DNA of 19,925 nt from Nanobdellota archaeon (GTDB taxonomy: Archaea; Nanobdellota; Nanobdellia; Woesearchaeales; GW2011-AR15): contig JAHIYL010000003.1 in the NCBI GenBank assembly GCA_018815145.1, forward strand, positions 1-19,925, in the 5' to 3' direction. How positions within the stretch are numbered: the stretch's first letter is position 1; each line of letters starts with the position of its first letter. The notes beneath the pieces were generated by a model that saw only the letters and a list, made by a program, of their open reading frames with translations, made no database searches and was not told where the DNA came from. This document shows positions 5,525-13,600 of the stretch, in pieces. Both the position numbers and the translations under genes were made by a program.

Positions 5525-5791
5525 CTATTTTTTTTTTATGAATCCGGGTGAAGATTCAAATATGATATTATCTTTTATGAGGGCAATGAGAATCATTTCA
5601 ATCTCATCTTCAGAAAATCCGTGTTGTTCAGCCTCAAGCAGAATATGCTCTTTTTGTACAAGATTGTTCGGCCCAGCAGTCAGCTGGTTGATTATGTTGA
5701 GAAGATCGACCTTTTTGTCAATTGCCTGTTCTTTTGCCAAGCTCTTAGACAGCATATTTTGATAGTCCATCAACTTCTGAAAATCATCCAT
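5525..5791 (-). CDS. Small winged-helix-like protein
   Basis: An 88-residue protein. The first half (residues 1-42) is an amphipathic helical region rich in Lys, Asp and Leu. The second half, from about 45, reads VQKEHILLEAEQHGFSEDEIEMILIALIKDNI with a strand-like FESSPGFIKK end. This fits a winged helix: helix, a second helix with GFSEDEIE before the recognition helix, then a beta wing with a Pro-Gly turn. The same pattern ends many archaeal MCM helicases and occurs in small archaeal DNA-binding proteins, so DNA binding is a reasonable inference, not shown. ATG 5791 has GGTGAT about 12 bases upstream and a TATA-like ATATAAATAG near 5833-5843. It leads a two-gene operon with the repeat protein. 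Confidence 0.72.
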   Translation of the reverse strand: MDDFQKLMDYQNMLSKSLAKEQAIDKKVDLLNIINQLTAGPNNLVQKEHILLEAEQHGFSEDEIEMILIALIKDNIIFESSPGFIKKK

Positions 5792-5890
5792 AACGATTAA
5801 ATATCACCCTTAATACAATGAATAAAGTAATGGCTATTTATATTTTATGATTATATGTTTGGAATTTGGTTACTATTCCTGAAAAACAAA

Positions 5891-5903
5891 ATCTTTTTAT
5901 ATT
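5891..5903 (+). promoter_or_regulatory. TATA box of the foldase gene
   Basis: ATCTTTTTATATT is placed so that transcription starts near 5923, after the in-frame ATG at 5920 and before the ribosome site GGAAGGGGG (5926-5934). This decides for the TTG start at 5944. Confidence 0.5.
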
Positions 5904-5943
5904 GTCTTTTTTTGTGTATATGCGTGGAAGGGGGTCGATAAAA

Positions 5944-7125
5944 TTGACTGAAAAAAAGAATACTAAATCAACAAAATCAGTAAAATCACATAAAAAACCA
6001 GTAAAAGCATCCACGGAAACAAAAAAATCTTCTGTTCACGAGGATAGGATCGCAAAATTAAAAGCAAAGCATCTGAAAAGGCAGGTGACAAATATTGTCT
6101 TTATGGTATTTGTTGTGGCAATCATTGCATTCGGAGCGATGATGATCTATAATGGGTCAAAAGAAGGTTCAGGCAACAATCTTCTTGATTTCTTTAAAAA
6201 ATCAGATGCAAGTAGTGCTATTGGGACGGATAGTGAACCAGCTGCAGTGGTTGATGGTACAGTGATAACAATGGCAGAACTTAATCAAAAATTTGATTCT
6301 CTCCCACCTGAGTATCAGTCACTCATTCCAAAAGAAAAGATGCTTGAGCAGATCATTGATGAAAAGCTCATGCTGAATGAAGCAAAAAAAAGGAATATTG
6401 TTGCAGCAGAGACAGAGATTGACCAGACATTAAGTGACTTATTGTCTTCTTATCAGATGTCTGAAGAGGAACTCAAGCAAGAGCTTTCAGTTATGGGGAT
6501 GACTTATGAGGATTTTAAGGATAGGTTCAGGACAGAGATTATCATAACAAAGCTTCTAAATGCGACAATTCTCGAAAATGCAGATGTGACTGATGAAGAG
6601 CTTGTTGCCTATTACAATGAAAACATTGAACAGTATGTGATTCCAGAGACACTCAATGCCAGCCATATCCTGATCTGCCATGACCAGAGCCAAAGCTGTG
6701 AGAGTAATTCAACTAAGGAAGAAGCACTTGCAAAGATTGAAGAGATCCAGGAAAGGATCAATAATGGAGAGGATTTTGGAGAGCTTGCATATGAACTTTC
6801 AGAAGGTCCTTCAAATGTTCAATACGGAAACCTTGGTCTTTTTGCAAAAGGACAGATGGTGCCTGAGTTTGAAGAGGCGGCATTTGCTCTTGATGTAGAT
6901 GAGGTCTCAGATGTGGTAGAGACTGATTTTGGGTATCATCTAATTAAGGTGCATGAAAAAATACCTGAAGAGACAGTAGATTTCGAGATTATCAGACCAC
7001 AGCTTGAGCAGACTCTTCTGGTAGAAAAACAGCAGGCACTTTATCAGGATTTCATATCCGGCGTGAAAAAAGATGCTGAGATAACAATATTTTATCAGCC
7101 TGTTCAAACTGAAGAACAGGCATGA
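5944..7125 (+). CDS. Membrane-anchored PpiC/SurA-type peptidyl-prolyl isomerase
   Basis: A 393-residue parvulin foldase. The TTG start follows GGAAGGGGG by about nine bases. A 45-residue Lys/Ser/Thr-rich cytoplasmic tail precedes one membrane helix (about 49-69, VTNIVFMVFVVAIIAFGAMM), so the rest faces outward. Residues 100-230 form the helical SurA-like N-domain, starting with VVDGTVITMAELN. Residues 236-341 are the rotamase domain, with NASHIL (His241), GEDFGELAYELSEGPS, GNLGLFAKGQMVPEFEEAAF and DFGYHLIKV (His332), all family hallmarks. A short insert at 245-252 has two cysteines six residues apart (CHDQSQSC) that could form a disulfide. It probably helps fold secreted or surface proteins such as the lipoproteins in this window. 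It is transcribed alone, and a T-rich stretch follows the stop. Confidence 0.93.
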   Translation: MTEKKNTKSTKSVKSHKKPVKASTETKKSSVHEDRIAKLKAKHLKRQVTNIVFMVFVVAIIAFGAMMIYNGSKEGSGNNLLDFFKKSDASSAIGTDSEPAAVVDGTVITMAELNQKFDSLPPEYQSLIPKEKMLEQIIDEKLMLNEAKKRNIVAAETEIDQTLSDLLSSYQMSEEELKQELSVMGMTYEDFKDRFRTEIIITKLLNATILENADVTDEELVAYYNENIEQYVIPETLNASHILICHDQSQSCESNSTKEEALAKIEEIQERINNGEDFGELAYELSEGPSNVQYGNLGLFAKGQMVPEFEEAAFALDVDEVSDVVETDFGYHLIKVHEKIPEETVDFEIIRPQLEQTLLVEKQQALYQDFISGVKKDAEITIFYQPVQTEEQA

Positions 7126-7127
7126 TT

Positions 7128-7151
7128 TTTTCTTTTTTTAATTAATTTTTC
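7128..7151 (+). terminator. T-rich terminator of the foldase gene
   Basis: Runs of six, seven and five T lie within 24 bases after the TGA at 7125, in the short gap between convergent genes. Confidence 0.5.
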
Positions 7152-7161
7152 AGGTAAAATT

Positions 7162-8787
7162 TTATTTGCCAGGACAGACTTCAGCCAACTCGGGCACTTT
7201 TGCAGCATAGACCTTGTCAAAATGATTGCTGAAGTCCTGTGCAAGCTTTTTTGCTCTTTTTTCGTATTTATCGGGATTATGCCATGTGTTTTTTGGTTCC
7301 AGCATAAAAGCAGGAACATCAGGACAGCTGTCAGGGATTTCCAGATGAAACAGAGTATCAGTGTGATATCCGACATCCTGTAAAGTACCATTCAGGGCGG
7401 CGCTTATCATTGCTCTGGTGAGGTCAATATCTATCCTTTTTCCTTCACCAAAAGGTCCGCCTGTCCATCCGGTGTTTATTAAGAATACTTTTGAATCATA
7501 TTTTTTTATATATTCTCCAAATAGATTTGCATACACATCAGGATTCCTTGGCATGAAAGGTTCGCCAAAAAACCTTGAAAAGACTGTCACAGGATCGACT
7601 ATGCCCGTCTCTGTGCCCGCAAGTTTACTTGTATAACCCATCAGAAACCAAAGCATGGCTTGTTTTGTCGAGAGGTTTGACACTGGGGGAAGGACACCAT
7701 TTGCATCAGCTGTCAAGAAGACAATGGTATTTGGATGTGTTCCGACAGGCGGCTCTTTGATGTTCTTCAGATAGGAAAGAGGATATGATGCTCTTGAATT
7801 AGGTGTGAGTCGGTCATCAAAAAGATCAAAGGTCCCATCAGGGAACATCATGGTATTTTCAATGATCGCTCCATGATTAGTATAGTCATCTTCATGAAAG
7901 ACAGCGTTAAATATTTCTGGTTCTTTTTCTTTTTTCAGGTTTATGAGCTTTGCATAGCAGCCATTCTCAAAATTTGCTATTCCATTCTGATTCCAGCCGT
8001 GCTCATCATCACCCAAAAGAGCCCTGTCAGGATCTGCGGAAAGTGTAGTTTTGCCTGTACCGGAAAGGCCAAGGAAAAGGGCAGTTGTTTTGTCTTTCCC
8101 TTCATTTGCAGAACAATGGAGAGGCAGGATTCCTGCTTCCGGAAGCATATAGTTCATGACAGAGAACATAAGTTTTTTCGTGCTTCCACAGTATGCTGAT
8201 CCATAGACTATCCCAATATTATGGTCCAGGTCTATGACAACGGCCATATTTGAAGTCTTGCCTTCTGCTGTCTTTCTGAGTCTTCCTTCATATCGGGAGC
8301 TGTCAAGTTTGTCGTATGGAAGAGAAATGAGAGTGAATGCTTTATTGTATAGTACGCTCTTTTCAATATCTTCAGGAACTGGTCTGAACATATTGTCAAT
8401 AAAGAGCACATGAAGTGCTTTGTCTGAGATTGTCTTTACAGGCAATGCATATGAGACGTCTGCTCCAACAACTCTGTCAAGTACATATATTGTGCTCTTG
8501 TTTTTAAGAGAGGTTAATGCATCTTTTTTTATCAGTTCAAATGTCTCAGGATCAAGAGGGATATTGTTTGGTGAATCCCAGTCTATTGTTTCTTCGGATT
8601 CTTTTCTTTTGACAATATATGTGTCTTTTGGGGATCTTCCGGTTGATTCTTTTGATGTCCAGGTGGCAAGAGCTCCGCATTTTGATGGGAAGGCTTCATT
8701 ATTTTTGACTGAAAGAATGATCATGTCTTTTCTTGTTGGATTTGATATAATTCCTTTGTGTTCATTTAACATTTCACTGATTTTCAT
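7162..8787 (-). CDS. pckA: Phosphoenolpyruvate carboxykinase (ATP)
   Basis: A 541-residue enzyme converting oxaloacetate and ATP to PEP, CO2 and ADP (EC 4.1.1.49), the entry step of gluconeogenesis, in the cytoplasm. Hallmarks in order: TGRSPKD near residue 50, GSAYCGSTKKLMF (substrate and metal region, near 200), HCSANEG, the P-loop GLSGTGKTTLS (about 241-251), GDDEHGW (metal site, about 260-266), IENT, and LTPNSRASYPL. Length is usual (about 530-540). ATG 8787 is chosen over one seven codons upstream because GAGGGATG precedes it. The gene follows dnaG by 38 bases on the same strand and may be partly cotranscribed. The ATP-type enzyme is the bacterial/plant form; many archaea carry the GTP-type or none, so transfer in the past is possible. 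Confidence 0.96.
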   Translation of the reverse strand: MKISEMLNEHKGIISNPTRKDMIILSVKNNEAFPSKCGALATWTSKESTGRSPKDTYIVKRKESEETIDWDSPNNIPLDPETFELIKKDALTSLKNKSTIYVLDRVVGADVSYALPVKTISDKALHVLFIDNMFRPVPEDIEKSVLYNKAFTLISLPYDKLDSSRYEGRLRKTAEGKTSNMAVVIDLDHNIGIVYGSAYCGSTKKLMFSVMNYMLPEAGILPLHCSANEGKDKTTALFLGLSGTGKTTLSADPDRALLGDDEHGWNQNGIANFENGCYAKLINLKKEKEPEIFNAVFHEDDYTNHGAIIENTMMFPDGTFDLFDDRLTPNSRASYPLSYLKNIKEPPVGTHPNTIVFLTADANGVLPPVSNLSTKQAMLWFLMGYTSKLAGTETGIVDPVTVFSRFFGEPFMPRNPDVYANLFGEYIKKYDSKVFLINTGWTGGPFGEGKRIDIDLTRAMISAALNGTLQDVGYHTDTLFHLEIPDSCPDVPAFMLEPKNTWHNPDKYEKRAKKLAQDFSNHFDKVYAAKVPELAEVCPGK

Positions 8788-8825
8788 TTCACATCCCTCT
8801 ATATGCAAAAAAAATAAGAAAAAAA

Positions 8826-10124
8826 TTAAAACTGGTCAGCAGTCACAATTGTTACTGCTGATTGCCCGTTGTCGACCTTTGAATCCATGGCAATCAAGAA
8901 TTGCACTTTTATCTTTTCACATTCAGAGACAAGCATCTTTTCAATGACACCATCAAAAATGATTGCATATACTCCGGAACTGAGTGATTTTATGGTTGAT
9001 TCAAGTTCTGTTACAGGGACCTTACCCAGTATATTCTGGCTTTCATCCAGTATGTAAGCACCTCTTGTGCCAATCAGCGTCTCAAGCATTTCAGAGAACT
9101 TTCCCTTTTCAGCATCAGTAAGTTCATTCTTTTTTTCAGAGGATTCTGAAGAACCTGGCTGTGATTTTGTTATTGGTCGCTGTGATGGCAGTGGTTTTCT
9201 TATCTTATTTTGTGGTCGCTGGTCCTTGCTGACAGGCCTTGGATGATTCATGGCTGCCTTGATTTTATCATTCCCCTTATTTGGTGCACTCTGAGTAAGT
9301 TCCAACTTGGCCTGTTCAGCTGCAATTTTCCCTCTTAATGCTTTATGGATCTCTTTTTTTGTCAGCTCTTCCACTTCTTTACCGGCAGGAGCCATACAGA
9401 CAAAATCTATCTCTGTGAGTCCCATCAGTTCCTGGATAATGAGTTCTCCACCTCTGTCACCATCAACAAAGGCAGTCACAATCTTCTTGTCAGCCAATGT
9501 GACTATTTCAGGTGGGACAGATGTGCCATTTATTGCAATTGCATTCTTGAATCCATGCTTGAGAAGATTGAGTACGTCTGCTCTGCCTTCTACAACTATG
9601 ATCTCATCAGAATCTTCAACATTAGGGCCTGCAGGAAGCCTTGCTTTGCCGAACTCAGTGATCTCCATGACTCTTACAGAATAGGCAACTTCATCAGAAA
9701 GTTCCTGTGAGTCAGGCATGACATTGTCCATAAGGTTTTTGAGAAGCTCTTTTGCTCTCTCAATTACATATCTTCTTTTTGATACTCTTACATCTTCTAT
9801 CTTGCTGACTAGGATTTTTGCATTGCATGGCCCTATCCTCTGGATTATTTCTAATGCTGCGCCGACTATTGCTGTCTCTGCCTTGTCAAGTGAAGAAGGT
9901 ATGACAATTGACCCTCTTGTTTTCCCTGATCTTGTCTCTGTCTCAACTTCAATCCTGCCAATCCTGCCAGACCTCTGTAATTCCCTCAGTTCAAGTTCGC
10001 TTCCAAGAAGTCCTTCTGTCTGGCCAAATATTGCTCCGATTACATCCGGCCTGTCCACAACACCTTCTATATTTATTGATGCGTGGATAATGTATTTTGC
10101 TGATACAGGGCTTATTTTTCCCAT
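8826..10124 (-). CDS. dnaG: Archaeal DnaG-like primase / exosome-associated TOPRIM protein
   Basis: A 432-residue protein of the archaeal DnaG family. Residues 1-150 form the archaeal N-domain (ISPVSAKYIIHASINIEGVVDRPDVIGAIFGQTEGLLG in part). The TOPRIM domain lies at about 173-260 with VVEGRADV (Glu179) and FVDGDRGG (Asp221, Asp223), the metal-binding acidic residues. KEVEELTKKEIHKALRG follows. A Pro/Lys/Gln-rich linker (about 280-335) leads to a C-terminal alpha/beta part ending in AVTIVTADQF. In archaea DnaG has primase activity and is also a stable subunit of the RNA-degrading exosome. AGGAGG nine bases upstream selects ATG 10124 over an ATG seven codons earlier, which would place the ribosome site inside the coding region. 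The acidic residues are intact. Confidence 0.95.
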   Translation of the reverse strand: MGKISPVSAKYIIHASINIEGVVDRPDVIGAIFGQTEGLLGSELELRELQRSGRIGRIEVETETRSGKTRGSIVIPSSLDKAETAIVGAALEIIQRIGPCNAKILVSKIEDVRVSKRRYVIERAKELLKNLMDNVMPDSQELSDEVAYSVRVMEITEFGKARLPAGPNVEDSDEIIVVEGRADVLNLLKHGFKNAIAINGTSVPPEIVTLADKKIVTAFVDGDRGGELIIQELMGLTEIDFVCMAPAGKEVEELTKKEIHKALRGKIAAEQAKLELTQSAPNKGNDKIKAAMNHPRPVSKDQRPQNKIRKPLPSQRPITKSQPGSSESSEKKNELTDAEKGKFSEMLETLIGTRGAYILDESQNILGKVPVTELESTIKSLSSGVYAIIFDGVIEKMLVSECEKIKVQFLIAMDSKVDNGQSAVTIVTADQF

Positions 10125-10411
10125 TTTAATCTTCCTCCTTGCCATTTATCATGGCGGATTTTTAGGTCTATTATTTCAATCTTAGAAAAAGTTCATCTAG
10201 CAGGTATCTGAAATCTGTCTGTAAGTGATGGATATGATCATTAGTGATGGCCTTTTTCTTTTTGTGATTGAAACGAATCCAGAACAAGCATACAAATTAG
10301 GCTTTATTTTGTCAATGCAAATTTTACTCTTACTTCGATGTACTGATGTTTTTTTGCGAATAATTAATGACGAAATGAAAGTTAAATGCTTGTTCTTTTT
10401 TTTGATTATGA

Positions 10412-10577
10412 AGGTATTGTTGCCCGCAACACTAACCCCCTGATTCATAGCTTGACTTTCGTCGTATGCTCCACAAGGTACTCTCGTGACGGGCTGTATT
10501 ACATAAGAGTGTCTTACTGTTCATCGCACGAATCATGATTGATTCTTAGCTCATGAAAGGACCCATTTATGTAATCT
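10412..10577 (-). ncRNA. Candidate structured RNA or decayed mobile-element end
   Basis: On the minus strand four stems follow one another. ATTACATAA/TTATGTAAT (10567-10575 with 10498-10506) encloses GAATCA/TGATTC (10530-10545). Then come CACGAG/CTTGTG with an AGTAC loop (about 10473-10489), a GAC-GAAA-GTC stem with a GNRA loop (about 10454-10463), and a TGTTGC/GCAACA hairpin flanked by GGT/ACC (about 10412-10436). A TATA-like GCTTAAATATTAACC (about 10595-10609) lies 26-28 bases before the first stem, as expected for a start at about 10577. Against an RNA: parts of the region translate in two frames into protein-like tails (for example PVTRVPCGAYDESQAM), so it may be the remnant of an insertion sequence. 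No known RNA family is recognised. Confidence 0.35.
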
Positions 10578-10594
10578 ATTGTAAGGGAAAATAA

Positions 10595-10610
10595 GGTTAA
10601 TATTTAAGCT
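10595..10610 (-). promoter_or_regulatory. TATA-like box of the candidate RNA
   Basis: On the minus strand AGCTTAAATATTAACC lies 26-28 bases before the outer stem at 10575. It is the only good TATA match near this stretch in that direction. Confidence 0.35.
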
Positions 10611-10649
10611 TTGCGGAACTCCCTGCTATGATAGACGGGAAAAGCAATG

Positions 10650-13600
10650 TTATGTCTTGCAGGTATTTCCGCACATCTGCTCCACCCAGTCAGGATCTAC
10701 AATACCATTAAATTCATAGTGACCCATGTTTGCGGTGGTCTGGAGCCCGCAGCAATAATATTTTTCAGAGAGAAATGAGCACTCATTGAAGCAGACTCCT
10801 TCATTGACAAGGCAGCCATTGATTTTTCTGCAATAATTCCGCTGGCATGTGATTTTATCTGGATTTTCAGCGCACTCCAGAATCATGGCAGCAGAGACAT
10901 CATCGTTCTTTCCGCCAATATCATTTATTCCTTCAGCACAATAGTTGATGAATGCATCACTGGGTGAGTATTTGCTGCATTTTTGTGCAGGTTGCACAGG
11001 TGTGGGAGATGATGTGAGAGGAGGGGTAGCTGCTGCTGCCAGGAGATTAGCTATTATGCATTTTTTTCCAGCGGGTACAGTAGGTAGGTTGTCGGGGTTA
11101 GTATAATAACCTTCAATTTTACATTTGCATGGAGTGCAGTCTCCATCTCTGCTGTTATCAAAATATGTATTTACTATATGACCACAACAATCATTAACTA
11201 GAAGTAGTCCTGGCGTATCTGAAGTTCGGTGTGGCTGATAACAATCAAGAACATATGAACCAGAACATTGGTAATCATTAGTTCCAATTTCAGGTAAGAT
11301 TTGATTGAGTCTCTGATTTTCAACTTGGCTTGCAGTTATCATACTGATAAAATTTGATTCAGGCATTTTTTGGGGTACAGGCGTTGGTGTTGGACCTGGT
11401 GTTGCTGTCGCTCCGGGAGTTGGCTGTAAATCTGCGTCAGATGGACGTTTTACACCTGGCTTGCCGCCTGCTGCAATCAATGCTTCTGTCCACATGGTCT
11501 CTGCTTCTTCAGGAATCATGACTGGATAGACAGAATATTCTATCAAAGGAATAACAGAATTTGGTTTAACCAGATTGTTTTGATCAATCCATCCTTTCGG
11601 TGCGCCGCAGTCATAATCAGCAGTCGCCTTGGCAAAGAATTTTGGATTATCCGGAGTATACACATCATTAGCATTAGTACCTGGCTGAAGTGGGTTTAGT
11701 TCAAGAGAATAGCAATGGCATATGTTCTCGACATAGTTCGGATTGTTTCTGTACGCTTCTTGGTCTTCAATGCTTAGTTCACTAAGTGAATTGATGCCAT
11801 TAGGTAAGAAGACAACCTCAGGGTCAAGGACGCACGGGAGCAGGACCGGCTGATACACCTTTGCGCTTGTGAAATGCGGGAAATTCCTGATAATCTCAGG
11901 TTCTTTGCTTGAGGAAATGGTTGTGAAGCTTTTGACCTGCATCCTGTGAAGATAAGAGTCCAACAATTCTTGTGTTATTTCATACTCTGTGTTTAATATT
12001 CCCAAAAGGAAAAATTTGCTTGCTGTGTTCAGAGCTGCGAGCCTCCCCTTATTAATTGAAAGAGCCGAAACAAGATCTTCATACTTTTCAATCAATGCAT
12101 CCACTTCGTTGTATGCACTATAATATCTGTAAGCCTGGATTGGTGGTCTCATCCAATGCAGGTGAAACCATAAAGAGTTTATGAGTTCCTGATCAGGCAA
12201 TTCTTCTTCATCAGCCCTGATTGTGTGGTATTCGACATTAAATTTTGTTGCATCAATTTTCCCATCTATTAAATCCAGTTTCTGGGGTGGGACAGAAAGA
12301 TAGAATGATGCAGTCTTTGGATTGTCTAAAACCTCTGATGTCCTTTCTTGGATTTTAGTGCCCAAACTGCTTGAACCAGGAATTGGATTGTAGAATGCAT
12401 TCAAAAAAATTTTTGTTGGTATTTTCTGGATGTCTTCCTTTTCCTGTTCAGTAAAATGCTCCCATACGTATTTGCCAGTTGGAGCATTGCTATCTATAAT
12501 CAGTTCATATGGATATGCCCTTTCTGTTGTTCCTTCATTCCAAATACCTTCATACTCCTGCGATGAGATGATGTCAGTTCTGGAAAAGGCTTTTCTTCCT
12601 ATACGGATTGCATCAGTATCAAATGAAAAGGGATATACTTTTGACTTGTCTTTGTCAAACTTCTCTATCAGTATTACTGTTACCTTTTTCAGTTCATTGT
12701 AGAACCAATTCTCAAGTTTATCTGGTTTTAGCCTGTTTTTGTATGTCTCCTGGAGAGCAATCTGTGTAAAATCAGTCATCTCTTGATTGACAGTGGCAGA
12801 GTTGCACAATGGGTCATCATAATCGCACTGCTTGACAAAACGGACATATATGTCTTTGTATTCATACTTATATTCCTGTTGGTCTGTTTCCTTTTCTTTT
12901 GGTATTTCTCTGACTATGTACTTCAACTTCTTCACGATGATGTCTCTTCCGAGAAGCGTATCTTTTCTGTAGTCATTTCCTTTTGTATAGGATGAGTAGA
13001 CTTTTGGAATATTGTCTCTATAGCAGTCTGCATCATTATCGGAATTTTCACATTCCTCAGGTTGCACAACCCTCAGCACATCATACCTTGTCGAAGCGCA
13101 CAGGTCAGTGAGACGCATCTCGCTCATCCTGTTAATCTTTTGTTCCTCATAATAATAATCCTTACAGTCTTCCTTTTCTTTAATGCAAATACAATCCTCA
13201 TTAATGCAAAAAGGCTTTTCCTCTTCAAGATTTTCATAATAATTTTCACTTCCATAATATATTTGGTCACCTAAATGTAATTGTGCATGAGCTTGCCTCA
13301 TATTATCCACGTTCCAGATAGAGTGTTTATTAAGGTGTGGCAGAAGCCAATTGCCATCCAATGGATAATCTCCATCTAAGAATGTTTTAACTTGTTCTAA
13401 TAGATTTAAGTAGGTTGCTGTCATGACTTTTATGGTTTTTTTTATCACATTATCCTCTCTTTTTACCTCGAATGTCCAGGGAACCTCATTTTCATCATCA
13501 TCAGTCAGATCAGGAAACTCTTTATTAAATGTGACAAAGCTCTTCAATTCATTTTTGTATTTTTCAGGATTATTTATCTCGCAGCCAAGCGGGCCGAGCA

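Larger units (their letters stand above)
10125..10649. other. Gene-poor stretch with inverted repeats
   Basis: No convincing gene lies between dnaG and the giant lipoprotein. Weak open frames (for example 10197-10448 minus and 10225-10443 plus) have no ribosome site and low-complexity Lys-rich or hydrophobic translations. The part 10410-10577 is rich in inverted repeats and is entered separately. The part 10146-10400 is AT-rich with T-runs (10251-10263, 10397-10404) and nothing I can name. Confidence 0.55.

Noticed and set aside
10225..10443. A hydrophobic 72-codon frame on the plus strand
   Set aside because: The hydrophobicity comes from T-rich DNA; no start signal, and it overlaps the structured stretch.
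10197..10448. A Lys-rich open frame of 83 codons, minus strand
   Set aside because: Low-complexity, no ribosome site or promoter of its own. Only its first residues look protein-like, perhaps from a mobile-element remnant.
10454..10500. GCCCGTCAC on the minus strand, resembling the 3' part of 16S rRNA
   Set aside because: Only nine bases match and the flanks do not resemble rRNA.
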